Shown here: piece by piece, positions 43,665-54,653 of the stretch
Position numbering within the stretch: the stretch's first letter is position 1
Layout: each line of letters opens with the position of its first letter
Origin: Sporolactobacillus spathodeae
Lineage (GTDB): Bacteria; Bacillota; Bacilli; Bacillales; Sporolactobacillaceae
Assembly (NCBI RefSeq): GCF_016908935.1
Contig: NZ_JAFBEV010000005.1
Coordinates: forward strand, 1 to 64,000
DNA length: 64,000 nucleotides
Direction: 5' to 3'
Position numbers and translations under genes: made by a program
The notes under the pieces: generated by a model
What the model was told of the DNA's origin: nothing
The model's database searches: none
The model's input: the letters and a program-made list of their open reading frames with translations, nothing else

Positions 43665-44117
43665 CTAATGATCCAAATGGCATAACAATTTTGTCAATGC
43701 TGCAGAAAATTTTTTCCGTTCCTCATCTGTGAATGGTTTCGGCCCCTTTAATTTTTTTCCTGCTGCCAAGGATTTGTAGGACAAATAGCGCCGATGCAGA
43801 ATTTCTGATATGTCACGTTCATAAATGATGCTGCCTCGATTGGTTAGAACAAAGACGCCTCGTCCGGTAAGCAAACCGGCAAGACCCATATCTTGTGTAA
43901 TCACGAAATCCCCGGGAATGGCATGATTCACAATATAAAGATCGGCTTCCTCCTTTTTTTGATCAACAAAAACCCAATCTGCCTCGCGATCGGCTGAGTA
44001 GCTCGCATAGGAAGCGACAAATACAAGCCGAAATTCAGATCTGCCCGCGATCTCCATGATTTCTTCCTTTACAGGACATGCATCCGCATCGACATATATC
44101 GTGTTTTTTTTCATCAA
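43665..44117 (-). CDS. YaiI/YqxD family (DUF188) protein
   Basis: This 150-residue protein has the family signature YVDADACPVKEEI at the N terminus and DFVITQDMGLAGLL near 80, typical of the PIN-like DUF188 fold. In B. subtilis yqxD also lies upstream of dnaG. The biological role is not established. The start is TTG followed by ATG, with a poor ribosome site. Confidence 0.9.
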   Translation of the reverse strand: MMKKNTIYVDADACPVKEEIMEIAGRSEFRLVFVASYASYSADREADWVFVDQKKEEADLYIVNHAIPGDFVITQDMGLAGLLTGRGVFVLTNRGSIIYERDISEILHRRYLSYKSLAAGKKLKGPKPFTDEERKKFSAALTKLLCHLDH

Positions 44118-44311
44118 TATATAGGATTCTCTATCTAGGCCAAAAATCCTTCTGTAGAATTAATTTTTCTTATGAAAAATTACACACGAGCCGAAGCCAT
44201 CAATGAAACTTTTACAAAATATTATTATAGACTAATAGGTTTCGTGCATGCAAATACTTTTCATCAAAATTCTCTTCATTTTCAACACATTTCGACATTT
44301 ATCTACATCAA

Positions 44312-45112
44312 TCATGTGTTAAGCAGTTTAATGATTTCATTCGCTGTTTCCTCAACCGCTTTAAACGAGACATCGATAACACGGCAACCGACGCGATCAA
44401 CCAACTGATTAAAATACGATAATTCACCATCAACGCGCTTTAGATTTGCGTAATTGGCTCCACCACTCAATCCCAATTGTGCCAATCGCTCCCCTCGTAT
44501 CGAGACCAATCGATCCGTGTCGATTTTCAGACCAATAATCTTCTTTGGATTGATGCGAAAGAGTTCTTCAGGCGGATCCACTTCGGGAACGACAGGTACA
44601 TTGGCTACCTTGTATTTTTTCACCGCCAGGAACTGAGATAAAGGCGTTTTCGAAGTCCGGGAAACCCCAAGTAGCACAATATCCGCCCACATTATGCCGC
44701 GTGGATCCTTGCAGTCATCATAGCGAACGGCAAACTCAATGGCTTCCATTTTTTTGAAGTAATCTTTATCGAGCAAATGTGTTAAGCCGGGTTTTCCCAT
44801 TGGCTTTTTGGCAAAAAATTGACTCAGACCGTCAACCATTTTACTCATTAAATCAATATGAGGGATACCAACAGCAATGGCCTTTTTCTTGAAATAATTA
44901 CTTAATTCAGGCATAACGAGTGTAAAAACAACAAACGCTTTATTTTTTACAGCCAAATTGATAATTTCATCCACTTTTTCCTGCTCCCGAACAAACGAAA
45001 ACTGTTCCACTTCCGTATCCGTCTCGCCAAACTGACTGGCAGCAGCCCACACCACTGATTCTGCCGTTTCACCAAGTGAATCCGACACAATATAAATCAA
45101 ATGATTGTCCAT
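44312..45112 (-). CDS. yqfL: Pyruvate,phosphate dikinase regulatory protein (kinase/pyrophosphorylase, DUF299)
   Basis: This bifunctional enzyme phosphorylates and dephosphorylates a Thr of its target with ADP and Pi. It has IYIVSDSLGETAESV at the N terminus and the P-loop-like GVSRTSKTPLSQFLA near residue 150. In B. subtilis YqfL modulates CcpN output, and here it directly follows ccpN. I use ATG 45112 with GGGAG 8 bases upstream; an ATG at 45127 is weaker. Confidence 0.93.
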   Translation of the reverse strand: MDNHLIYIVSDSLGETAESVVWAAASQFGETDTEVEQFSFVREQEKVDEIINLAVKNKAFVVFTLVMPELSNYFKKKAIAVGIPHIDLMSKMVDGLSQFFAKKPMGKPGLTHLLDKDYFKKMEAIEFAVRYDDCKDPRGIMWADIVLLGVSRTSKTPLSQFLAVKKYKVANVPVVPEVDPPEELFRINPKKIIGLKIDTDRLVSIRGERLAQLGLSGGANYANLKRVDGELSYFNQLVDRVGCRVIDVSFKAVEETANEIIKLLNT

Positions 45113-45151
45113 AAAAGTGTCTCCCATCTGTTCTTTTCTTTTAGCCCTATT

Positions 45152-45784
45152 TTAAGATTCATCGGGTATCCCTTCAACAAGTTCAACAAAAGCTTTCGTG
45201 ATATTCGTTTTCGTCATTCGTCCGACAACCTCAAGTCCATCCGCTGCATCCCGCACAACAGGCATCGAATCGATTTCTCGCGCCATTAGCATTTCTGCGA
45301 CCTCGATGACCATATCATCACTCCGGCAATAAGTTATCGGCATACGCGACATGATCATGCCAACCGGCACTTGATTCATATCCTGGGTTCCAATCGCGGT
45401 TCGTAGCAAATCTTTACGCGAAACAACACCAACTAAATGATTTTTTTCATCGATAACAAATAGCGAACCGACATCTTCCAAGAACATATCACAAACAGCC
45501 TCATAGGCGGATGCGGATTCTTTAATAACCGCAGGAAACGATAAGTAATCGCGAACCTTCATTTTTTGTATCTGTTCTGCGAATAAGGAATCGAGCGTCT
45601 GCCCCGTGTAAAAATAACCCACTCGAGGCCGTGCGTCCAAAAAACCGGCCATCGTTAAAATTGCCAAGTCCGGCCGGAGCGTCGCCCGAGTGACATTCAA
45701 TTTCTCAGCAATCTGCTCGCCAGTAATCGGTGCCGCTGCTTTGACAATTTCAATTATTTTTTCCTGTCTTGCATTCAGCTCCAT
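45152..45784 (-). CDS. ccpN: Transcriptional repressor CcpN (HTH plus two CBS domains)
   Basis: It represses gluconeogenic genes under glycolytic conditions. An N-terminal winged HTH (RQEKIIEIVKAAAPITGEQI, TRATLRPDLAILTMAGFL) is followed by two CBS repeats (about 85-140 and 150-205) that sense adenine nucleotides. The 210-residue length matches B. subtilis CcpN. AGAGGGG lies before the ATG. yqfL follows, presumably in one transcript. Confidence 0.93.
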   Translation of the reverse strand: MELNARQEKIIEIVKAAAPITGEQIAEKLNVTRATLRPDLAILTMAGFLDARPRVGYFYTGQTLDSLFAEQIQKMKVRDYLSFPAVIKESASAYEAVCDMFLEDVGSLFVIDEKNHLVGVVSRKDLLRTAIGTQDMNQVPVGMIMSRMPITYCRSDDMVIEVAEMLMAREIDSMPVVRDAADGLEVVGRMTKTNITKAFVELVEGIPDES

Positions 45785-45808
45785 TCCATTCCCCTCTTTC
45801 TATCAGGA

Positions 45809-45915
45809 TGTCTTGAGAAAAACTTGGCATAGCCTAGTCCTATTTCAACAATTGCGCTTCGGTTGCTCGCTTTTCCCGCAAGGCGCCAGCGACCTCGCTG
45901 CATTTTTGTGCGAAA
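45809..45915. repeat. Internally deleted copy of the intergenic palindromic element
   Basis: GAGAAAAACTTGGCATAGCC then ATTGCGCTTCGGTTGCTCGC joins directly to TTTTCCCGCAAGGCGCCAGC and ends GCATTTTTGTGCGAAAAAC. Relative to full copies, the stretch of about 80 bases between the two arms is missing. Confidence 0.8.
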
Positions 45916-45967
45916 AACTTTCTTTCTTATCTCTGTAGAAAACAGGCTGCGCCTGATCCTTATTTGC

Positions 45968-46005
45968 AACAAATCTGCTTTGGCTGTCCACTTGCCGCAT
46001 GGGCT
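45968..46005. repeat. Left-arm fragment of the palindromic element
   Basis: CAACAAATCTGCTTTGGCTG then CCACTTGCCGCATGGGC resembles CAATTGCGCTTCGGCTGCTC and CGCTTGCCGCGGGC of full copies, with several substitutions. Confidence 0.5.
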
Positions 46006-46084
46006 AAGGCACATTTGTACAGAATATTTAATTGGTTTATTCATCTTAAACTTCTGCTTCAGCCATTTAAAGTCTACATGCCAC

Positions 46085-46843
46085 CTATTTTTTGTCTGGC
46101 GTGCGAAAATGATCCATCTGTTCGATAAATCGTCTCGCACGCAATTTAATACCCGCATTCTGTTCATAACAAGCATTAATAATTTGTTCAATCGCGTGTA
46201 TCGTCTCTTTTTTCAAATCGACATTGCCGATTCGATCCAGCGGTATTTGTTTGAAAAGAAGAAGCAGCCGTGCGATTGTCTGGCTAATAGGCAACGCATG
46301 TGGATCTTTCGCTGCACAGGATGCGCAGAGAAGCCCGCCTCCAGATACGGAAAAAGAAAACGGTGCTGATCGGCCACCGCAGTGAATACACCTGTCTAAA
46401 CGTGGATCAATACCTGCCATCGGTAACATTTTGACCGAAAAAAGTGCTGCCAGGAAAGCAGGATCAATACCTCTTTCCATATCGAGCAGACAACCGCGAA
46501 GTAATTGATAGATTTGGCTTGATGGTTGTCCGTCAGCGCAAAGGCGTTCCGTCAATTCAACAATTAGCGCCGCATAGCCCATCTTATCGATATCGGTACG
46601 AATCGAAGTGAACGCGTTTAATGATTCCGCTTGGTAGAACGTACCGAGGCCTCTACCCTTATTAAAAAGGCAGAGGCCGTAAAAAAGCACATGACTGACC
46701 GATGCCAATGGGTTTCTTGGCTTTTTCGCACCTCTTGCCATCAGTCCGATCTTACCATATTCAGCTGTGTAAAGTGTGATTATTTTATTGGATTCTCCGT
46801 AGTCCGTGGCGCGAAGAATGATTCCTTCCGCTTTACGCATCAA
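46085..46843 (-). CDS. recO: DNA repair protein RecO
   Basis: RecO mediates RecA loading and strand annealing in the RecFOR pathway. An OB-fold N terminus (EGIILRATDYGESNKIITLYT) is followed by a helical domain and a zinc finger with CIHCGG near residue 182 and CASCAA near 200. At 252 residues it is normal. TTG and ATG stand in tandem at the start. It lies 27 bases after yqzL. Confidence 0.95.
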   Translation of the reverse strand: MMRKAEGIILRATDYGESNKIITLYTAEYGKIGLMARGAKKPRNPLASVSHVLFYGLCLFNKGRGLGTFYQAESLNAFTSIRTDIDKMGYAALIVELTERLCADGQPSSQIYQLLRGCLLDMERGIDPAFLAALFSVKMLPMAGIDPRLDRCIHCGGRSAPFSFSVSGGGLLCASCAAKDPHALPISQTIARLLLLFKQIPLDRIGNVDLKKETIHAIEQIINACYEQNAGIKLRARRFIEQMDHFRTPDKK

Positions 46844-46870
46844 AGGCTGTCCATTCCCCTCAAAAACGTC

Positions 46871-47017
46871 TTAGCTTGTCTGCTCGCGAATCGATGGTTC
46901 CTCTTGTTCCAATTCTTTTGGCAGTTGTTTGTCTTGATCCATTTCAATCTCTTTCATCAGAAGATAAGAATCGATGTTCCCTGTCATGCAAAAAACTTTC
47001 CAAGTAAAGTCTAACAT
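46871..47017 (-). CDS. yqzL: YqzL family small protein (48 aa)
   Basis: This 48-residue protein begins MLDFTWKVFCMTGNIDSYLL, the signature of YqzL, which lies between era and recO in B. subtilis. The remainder is acidic and rich in Gln and Glu. AAGGATGAG precedes the ATG. Function is unknown. Confidence 0.9.
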   Translation of the reverse strand: MLDFTWKVFCMTGNIDSYLLMKEIEMDQDKQLPKELEQEEPSIREQTS

Positions 47018-47110
47018 ATGTTCTCATCCTTCCCATTTTTTCTCCTCGTCTATAGCTTGAACGAAAAGGGAAGAAAAATAAGAAGAAATGATTGCTAATT
47101 GTCGCTGGAT

Positions 47111-48806
<1,696 letters not shown>

Positions 48807-48810
48807 CAGC

Positions 48811-49287
48811 TCAAGACCTGCTTAGACCGTACGAGGATAGTATCTCTTCCTGCAGGCCAAACATTTTCTTTTCGTCTTCTTCGTTCATATGGTCGTAGCC
48901 GAGCAGGTGTAATAAACCATGGATAACGAGAAAGCCTAATTCCCGCTCAAAGGAATGTCCGTAGCTTTCCGCTTGCTCCTTTGTTTTTTCAATCGAGACG
49001 ATGATATCACCGAGTACGCGAGGTTCGTCATCTTCTGGTACAATCGCAACCTCGTCTTCGCCCATTTCTTCCAGTGCAAATGAGATAACATCAGTCGGTC
49101 GATCAATATGTCGATAGTCACGATTGATCTCGTGAATCCTGGCATTCGTGACGAAGGTCAGCGATAATTCAATTTCGCCAGCCAAGCCTAGAAATGCGGC
49201 GGCATGATCAATCAGCTGAATCACATCTTGTTGCTGTGCCTCTGTGACTTGGTTTGTTTCATCATTCATATCAATGGTCATTGTCAT
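48811..49287 (-). CDS. ybeY: Endoribonuclease YbeY
   Basis: This metal-dependent RNase acts in 16S rRNA maturation. The zinc site is HGLLHLLGYDH near residue 125, and RPTDVISFAL near 60 is the family signature. AAGGTGAATGAAAA precedes the first ATG, which overlaps the pgpH stop by four bases. Its 158 residues are typical. Confidence 0.95.
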   Translation of the reverse strand: MTMTIDMNDETNQVTEAQQQDVIQLIDHAAAFLGLAGEIELSLTFVTNARIHEINRDYRHIDRPTDVISFALEEMGEDEVAIVPEDDEPRVLGDIIVSIEKTKEQAESYGHSFERELGFLVIHGLLHLLGYDHMNEEDEKKMFGLQEEILSSYGLSRS

Positions 49288-51443
49288 TTTTCATTCACCT
49301 TATTCATCTTCATTTTTATTTCATTTGGGTATTCGATCCGTGAGTGGTAGACCCCACGCAGTGTTTCGTCAATCGACTTAACAACTAATTTCAACTCTTT
49401 AAGCGTGATGTCGCATTCATCAAATTGCCCGTCGCTCAGTCGGTCACTGAATATGCTGTGAATTAAATTCTGTACCTTACCGGGTGTCGGCTTTTTCATC
49501 GACCGTACTGCAGCTTCGACACTGTCTGCCAATTCGACAACGGCTGCTTCCCGCGTCTGCACCTTGGGGCCGGGATAACGAAATTCACTCTCCGGAACCG
49601 ATTGCGTTGCCATTTCGCAGGCCTTTGCGTAAAAATAACGAATTAAGGTTGTCCCATGATGCTGTTCGGCAATAGCGACAATCTCTTTTGGCATGCCCGC
49701 AGCTCTTAAAAGATCCGCACCATCATAAGGGTGAGCCGCAATAATTGTCCGGCTGAGCTGCGGCGAAATTTTCTCATGCGGATTCACACCATCCAATTGA
49801 TTTTCAACAAAAAATTTTGGCCGTTTTGTCTTGCCAATATCGTGATAATAGGCGGCAACACGTGCCAAAAGGCCATTTGCACCAATCACTTCACAAGCCC
49901 TTTCGGCAAGATTAGCCACCATTACACTGTGATGGTAGGTGCCGGGTGCTTCCAATAAAATTTTACGCAGAAGCGGCTGATTCGGGTTGGAAAGCTCAAT
50001 GAGACGAATCGGCGTCAGAATGCTGAAGCCAGTCTCAAATAACGGCAGCACACCATTGGCAAGAATGACCGCCAAAAATCCCGAAAGCGCTGAAAAGCCA
50101 AGATTCATACCGAACGATGTTGCTGTAAATGGTGTATTTTGAAACATAAGTAACGCCAAAACACAGGTTGCGTTAACAAGAGCGACAATACTGCCCGTCT
50201 GGAAAATTTTGGGCCGATAGCTATTACCCCTGAATACAATTGCCCCGGATAATGCAGAAAAGAGCAAGTAGATTGCCATCGGCGCATCAAAGATGGCCAC
50301 CTTTGTGCTGATGCCGAAAATAACGCTACCAATCAAAGACAGAAGAACGGCGGAAACAATAGCTGCCTGCTCACTTAATAGCGAACGCAGAAGCAATGGC
50401 GCGACAGCGATAGGAACGATATAGCTCAAGCCAGTAATCTCGGTAAGCCTGAGATAGCTACAGATTTTAATAAGCGCTGCCGCACAGAGAAAAATGATTG
50501 TAAAAATATAGAGATATTTAATCGAGTGATTTTTTCTATCTTTATTGAAACGATAGTATTCATACCAGAAAACCGTAGTTATAAAAGCAGTGAACAGGAA
50601 CAAACCGATAAACGGGATGATATTGAAATGATTGTCCAGCAAACCGACAAGTTTCAGTTGGCGAATCATGTCATTTGTTACAAGTTCACCTTTATGAACA
50701 ATGACTTCGCCTTGATGAATGACAATATTGTCGACACTACTGGCCGCCTCTTGTTTATTTCGTTTTGTTGCAGTCGCATCAAACGTATAGTTCGCAGTTA
50801 TATAATCCCGTAAGACTTCGGTCAGCGCGGTCCGCATCTGGTCATTGAGCACAGACGATGGAAGATTGGCTGCAGCTTTACTTTGTGCTTTTTCAAGATC
50901 ATTCCAGCCGACTTTCGCATTCATGGCCTCATAAATACTTGTGCTCGTTATGTCTTCAGCGACCTGCAAATCATGATCCGAAGCTATTACAAGTGTACGC
51001 AACGTCCGATCAGACAGCCCCTGATCCTGTGACGTGTCCGTACCGTCAGCTATTTTTTGGATTGCGGCACTAACATTGGTAGGCGAGGTATCCACGTTTA
51101 TATTCATGTCTTTCTTTACGGATGCTATTGTATCGAATAAATCGCCAACTTTCTCAACCTGCATCAAGCCCTTATTCTTATCATAAGTATAAGCAGACGG
51201 TGTCGAGACGATCGCTTCCTGCTTTTTTGCTTCTGTCGCCTGTGTATCAATCGCGTCGATTGGCGATTGAATGTCCGCCGTCGCAATTTCATGCAGATGC
51301 ACATCAGGATTCTTGGGAAGGACACTGCCGAGCATTAGTGAATAAAGGACAAGGCCGGTAACGACAAAAGCCCCCCAGCCGGCGATATAATTCATGACAA
51401 GATTCTTCAGTTTTTTGTCGTTATCTGCAATTAAGTCCTTCAT
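49284..51443 (-). CDS. pgpH: 7TM-HD cyclic-di-AMP phosphodiesterase PgpH
   Basis: It hydrolyses c-di-AMP. An N-terminal membrane helix and extracellular 7TMR-HDED domain are followed by a seven-helix bundle (about residues 265-460) and a cytoplasmic HD domain with YHHSVMVANLAERA, YYHDIGKTKRP and HPYDGADLLRAAG. All HD ligands are visible. I use ATG 51443 with GGAGG 7 bases upstream. It leads the pgpH-ybeY-dgkA-cdd-era series and follows phoH. Confidence 0.94.
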   Translation of the reverse strand: MKDLIADNDKKLKNLVMNYIAGWGAFVVTGLVLYSLMLGSVLPKNPDVHLHEIATADIQSPIDAIDTQATEAKKQEAIVSTPSAYTYDKNKGLMQVEKVGDLFDTIASVKKDMNINVDTSPTNVSAAIQKIADGTDTSQDQGLSDRTLRTLVIASDHDLQVAEDITSTSIYEAMNAKVGWNDLEKAQSKAAANLPSSVLNDQMRTALTEVLRDYITANYTFDATATKRNKQEAASSVDNIVIHQGEVIVHKGELVTNDMIRQLKLVGLLDNHFNIIPFIGLFLFTAFITTVFWYEYYRFNKDRKNHSIKYLYIFTIIFLCAAALIKICSYLRLTEITGLSYIVPIAVAPLLLRSLLSEQAAIVSAVLLSLIGSVIFGISTKVAIFDAPMAIYLLFSALSGAIVFRGNSYRPKIFQTGSIVALVNATCVLALLMFQNTPFTATSFGMNLGFSALSGFLAVILANGVLPLFETGFSILTPIRLIELSNPNQPLLRKILLEAPGTYHHSVMVANLAERACEVIGANGLLARVAAYYHDIGKTKRPKFFVENQLDGVNPHEKISPQLSRTIIAAHPYDGADLLRAAGMPKEIVAIAEQHHGTTLIRYFYAKACEMATQSVPESEFRYPGPKVQTREAAVVELADSVEAAVRSMKKPTPGKVQNLIHSIFSDRLSDGQFDECDITLKELKLVVKSIDETLRGVYHSRIEYPNEIKMKMNKVNEK

Positions 51444-51523
51444 TTGACTGCCTCCAGGGGCCATCTAAACTCATACTCTCCCTAAGGCCCGAATAGTTGG
51501 CCCTTCACTCGAAGCCATTCTGT

Positions 51524-52483
51524 TTAATCGTTATAGGCCTCGATGATCCGCTGCACGAGCGGGTGACGGACAACGTCAATACTTTTTAAATCGATAAAGG
51601 AGATCCCTGGAATCGCCCCGAGCAATTCGCGAGCTGCCCGTAATCCGGATTGCTTTCCTTTCGGCAAATCGACCTGTGTAACGTCACCGGTTATAATCAT
51701 TTTTGATCCAAACCCAAGCCGCGTCAGGAACATCTTCATTTGTTCCTGCGTCGTATTCTGGGCTTCATCCAAAATAACATAGGCGTCTTCCAACGTACGG
51801 CCACGCATATAGGCAAGTGGCGCAATTTCAATCGTTCCACGTTCGATCAGGCGCAGCGTATGTTCCACGCCGAGCACATCATGCAAGGCATCATAAAGTG
51901 GCCGCAGATACGGATCAACTTTCTCCTTGAGATCGCCTGGAAGAAAACCGAGGTTTTCTCCCGCTTCGACCGCGGGACGAGTGAGAATCAGCCGCTTAAT
52001 CGTGCCCGCTTTCAAGGCAGTAACCGCCATAACGACCGCCAAATAGGTTTTCCCGGTGCCAGCTGGTCCGATCGCAAAGACCATATCATTCGCTTTCATC
52101 GCCTGCACGTATTGACGCTGCCCCGGTGTTTTGGCACGAATCGGTTTCCCTTTTGCATTGGTCGCTATTTCTGTTTCATAGAGGCTGCCAAACACACCCA
52201 GCTGCCCAGACTCCGCCATCTTCAGCGCATAGACGACATCTCGCTGTGAGACGGCAATCCCGCGACGAATCAACTGCAACAATGCCTTCAATACGTCGTC
52301 GATGATCCCGACATCCGATTCCTTCTCTGTGGAAATGCTGATTGAGCCGCCGCGGGTTACAATCGAGACATTCAATGTCTTCTCGATGATCTTAAGATGG
52401 GCATCACCCGGTCCGAACAAAGTCAGCGCTTCATTTGCATGCTCCCAATTCATGGTCAAAGTATATAAGTGGCGTTCTGGCAA
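51524..52483 (-). CDS. phoH: PhoH-family ATPase
   Basis: This protein of about 319 residues has the Walker A motif GPAGTGKTYLA near residue 140, VILDEAQNTT near 235 and TGDVTQVDLP near 258. PhoH proteins are predicted RNA-acting ATPases that often sit with ybeY. It starts with TTG behind GAGGAGG. Neighbours yqfD and pgpH match the B. subtilis order. Confidence 0.94.
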   Translation of the reverse strand: MPERHLYTLTMNWEHANEALTLFGPGDAHLKIIEKTLNVSIVTRGGSISISTEKESDVGIIDDVLKALLQLIRRGIAVSQRDVVYALKMAESGQLGVFGSLYETEIATNAKGKPIRAKTPGQRQYVQAMKANDMVFAIGPAGTGKTYLAVVMAVTALKAGTIKRLILTRPAVEAGENLGFLPGDLKEKVDPYLRPLYDALHDVLGVEHTLRLIERGTIEIAPLAYMRGRTLEDAYVILDEAQNTTQEQMKMFLTRLGFGSKMIITGDVTQVDLPKGKQSGLRAARELLGAIPGISFIDLKSIDVVRHPLVQRIIEAYND

Positions 52484-52584
52484 GCTTTGTGTATCCTCCT
52501 CAAATTCAGTTCACTTTTTAACTCATTTTACCATAGGTTACCCTTTTAATACCAATTTGTATCCGAATCAGGCGATCCTGCTCT

Positions 52585-53811
52585 TCAATTTCTTTGATTT
52601 TCTACTTTTTTCTTTAATTTTGCTTTCTCCGAACGGCTATCGAAGTTTTGATAGCGACCGATGTTTTCATAGACCACCTGATGACTGGATATGAATAAAA
52701 CGCGGTGACGCACTGTTTTTTTGTCAATCACTGTTGAAACGATCTCTGCATTAGGGCCAAGCTGCCCGAGTAATTTCTGATCTGCCGCTTCTCCTGCCTC
52801 GTCCAATGCCTCTTGCAACGACAAACGCCGCGTGATTTGTTTTTTTTCTCTGAATGTGATCGTCTGCCAGTCAATCGGCATCTTCCAAAATAAAAAGCGG
52901 ATGGCCCGGTTTTCCGTTTCTTTATCAGCGTTTGGGAACGGGTGATTGCTAAATCCCCAGATTGGCATCGGAAAATTCCAGAACTTCAGACGATATTGTG
53001 TCTTGCTTTTACCGGTGTAAAGGGTGTAACGGCCGGAGAGCGGGATCTGAACTTGTGTCTCGTACCATGTTTCGCCAATCACCTGGCCTTGGGCAGCAAC
53101 GAATCGGTATGATTTTTCATCACCGATTCGCCCTAAAACAAGCAACTGGCCAGGCTTGACAAATTGATTACTCTCAACAACAGGCTGTCCCTTTTCAACG
53201 TAAAGTTTTTGAATAATTGCCTGCTTGGTGGCAACAATATTTCTCGGACCGGCACCTTTGCCCTTGCGTGGGTATTTCTTCTGAACAACATCGACGCGAT
53301 AGGTGGTTCCATCACGTGAGACACCGATCCATGTGACCTTAGACAGCTTGGCGGATAATTGCGTTTCAATCTGTTTCGTGTTCGGCACAAAGAAATCGAG
53401 CGACCCAGGATAGAGATGCTGCTTACTCAATAGTGTACGGATCTGTGCCTCAAGTCTCGGATCTGCGCCTTTCACCTGCACCGACCAGACCATATTAGAC
53501 AAGACAAGGAGAATCCCGAGAAAAAAAAGCAGACCGATAACAATGCCCATTCGTCCTTGTACTCTTTTGACGAAGAAGGGCAGGCCTTTCTTCTCCAGTA
53601 TCCGGATTCTACATCCAGAACGCGTCAAAGCTTCCCTCAACCATTCTGGATCAGGCTGTTTCATGGAACAAATGATGGTTGTCTCATTTTTTCGCTGAAT
53701 TGACCAAAGTGGGATACCTTGCTGCACGCACTCCCTGAGAAATGCTTCCGGTGCCCGACCGCTGACTTCTGCTTTTATTGAACCCCCGATCGGGGAAATC
53801 CGCTTTTCCAC
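52585..53811 (-). CDS. yqfD: Sporulation protein YqfD
   Basis: This 408-residue membrane protein has a soluble N-terminal domain, one membrane helix (MGIVIGLLFFLGILLVLSNMVW near residue 110) and a large outer domain. It is the YqfD family, required for efficient sporulation in Bacillus and expressed under mother-cell sigma-E. AGGAGCGTGCGGGC precedes a GTG start. It is 15 bases downstream of yqfC, its usual partner. Confidence 0.93.
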   Translation of the reverse strand: MEKRISPIGGSIKAEVSGRAPEAFLRECVQQGIPLWSIQRKNETTIICSMKQPDPEWLREALTRSGCRIRILEKKGLPFFVKRVQGRMGIVIGLLFFLGILLVLSNMVWSVQVKGADPRLEAQIRTLLSKQHLYPGSLDFFVPNTKQIETQLSAKLSKVTWIGVSRDGTTYRVDVVQKKYPRKGKGAGPRNIVATKQAIIQKLYVEKGQPVVESNQFVKPGQLLVLGRIGDEKSYRFVAAQGQVIGETWYETQVQIPLSGRYTLYTGKSKTQYRLKFWNFPMPIWGFSNHPFPNADKETENRAIRFLFWKMPIDWQTITFREKKQITRRLSLQEALDEAGEAADQKLLGQLGPNAEIVSTVIDKKTVRHRVLFISSHQVVYENIGRYQNFDSRSEKAKLKKKVENQRN

Positions 53812-53826
53812 GCCCGCACGCTCCTC

Positions 53827-54111
53827 TTAGTGTTCAACGAACTGAACTGATTTGACTAAACCTTCGAGCAAGATTTCCTTTTCAAGAATGACTTCCAGAA
53901 CAAAATGCTCGCCGCCAATATGTAGTTCGCCTTTTTCCAAGGCAAGAATAAGCTGATTGTCTGAAAAATGAACGACGCTTTGATAGTTTTCGATGGAAAG
54001 ATGGGATTGACCGACTAGCGTGACTTTCGGCAGATCCATAATGATATCTGCGGGAATATCCGAGATTTCGGAAAACCACTTCTTCATTTGACGGGTCCAC
54101 TTTTTCTTCAT
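53827..54111 (-). CDS. yqfC: Sporulation protein YqfC (YabP family)
   Basis: This 94-residue protein shows the YabP/YqfC pattern: DIIMDLPKVTLVGQSHLSIE, then YQSVVHFSDNQLIL and GGEHFVLEVILEKEILLEG. It is a known sigma-E-dependent partner of YqfD. AAAGAGGTGGAAAGAG precedes the ATG. Confidence 0.93.
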   Translation of the reverse strand: MKKKWTRQMKKWFSEISDIPADIIMDLPKVTLVGQSHLSIENYQSVVHFSDNQLILALEKGELHIGGEHFVLEVILEKEILLEGLVKSVQFVEH

Positions 54112-54195
54112 CTCTTTCCACCTCTTTAAACTCTATGATGCATCACGCACATGTAGCACTTGAAACATGACATTGATAATGGATCGTTAAAAACA

Positions 54196-54387
54196 TTAGA
54201 AAAACTTGACGAAGCCAAATCCTTGAACAACAGCTGAATCTTAGTTTTTCTTATACTTAATTCCTCTGAAACCTCATTCATTCTTAACGTATTAGAAAAA
54301 CTTGACGAAACCAAATCCTTGAACAACGGCTGAATCTTAGTTTTTCTTATACTTAATTCCTCTGAAACCTTATACGTTCTTAACGTA
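54196..54387. repeat. Two tandem 96-bp units
   Basis: TTAGAAAAACTTGACGAAGC starts at 54196 and again at 54292; both units read through CTTAGTTTTTCTTATAC to TTCTTAACGTA with few changes. Within a unit AGAAAAACT and AGTTTTTCT are inverted. A third start lies at 54388 and a fourth full unit at 54654-54749. Because 96 is divisible by three, a repetitive open frame of 94 codons spans them; I do not regard it as a gene. Confidence 0.9.
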
Positions 54388-54560
54388 TTAGAAAAACTCG
54401 GTGTAGCCAAATCTGTTTTGTAACATTACGCTCCGGATGCTCGCTTGCCGCGGGCGCACCGCGAGCCTTCTTGAACAGGCAATAGTCTGCGGGGTCTCGC
54501 TGGCACGCTGTTCCCGCAGGCGTCTCGCGCCTTCGCTCCATGTTTTTCACAAATTCTTAT
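54388..54560. repeat. Full palindromic element continuing from a 96-bp unit
   Basis: It starts like the 96-bp units (TTAGAAAAACTCGGTGTAGC), then reads TTACGCTCCGGATGCTCGCT, TGCCGCGGGCGCACC, the centre CTGCGGGGTCTC, CTGTTCCCGCAGGCGTCTCG and ends near TTTTTCACAAATTC. It therefore links the two repeat types. Confidence 0.85.
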
Positions 54561-54577
54561 ATAAATTCTTAAGCCGT

Positions 54578-54625
54578 AAAAAAAGAATGCCCCAAGGTGT
54601 TTCCCCTTGAGGCATTCTTTTTCTC
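54578..54625 (-). terminator. Intrinsic terminator (GAATGCCCCAAGG stem) downstream of the 54.8-kb gene
   Basis: AAAAAGAATGCCCCAAGG and CCTTGAGGCATTCTTTTT form a near-perfect stem with one mismatch and a 7-base loop. The sequence is a variant of the GGATGCCTC terminator stems. Confidence 0.8.
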
Positions 54626-54653
54626 GTATTGGTTTATAATATTTCATCATTTT

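Larger units (their letters stand above)
45785..46084. other. 300-base gap between recO and ccpN where glyQS is absent
   Basis: In B. subtilis the glycyl-tRNA synthetase genes glyQ and glyS lie between recO and ccpN. Here the gap holds only repeat-element remnants (45809-45915 and 45968-46005) and no coding frame related to glyQS. Confidence 0.6.

Noticed and set aside
54126-54410. 94-codon minus-strand open frame with an internally repeated protein
   Set aside because: It arises because the 96-bp repeat unit is divisible by three; there is no ribosome site and it has no relation to known proteins.
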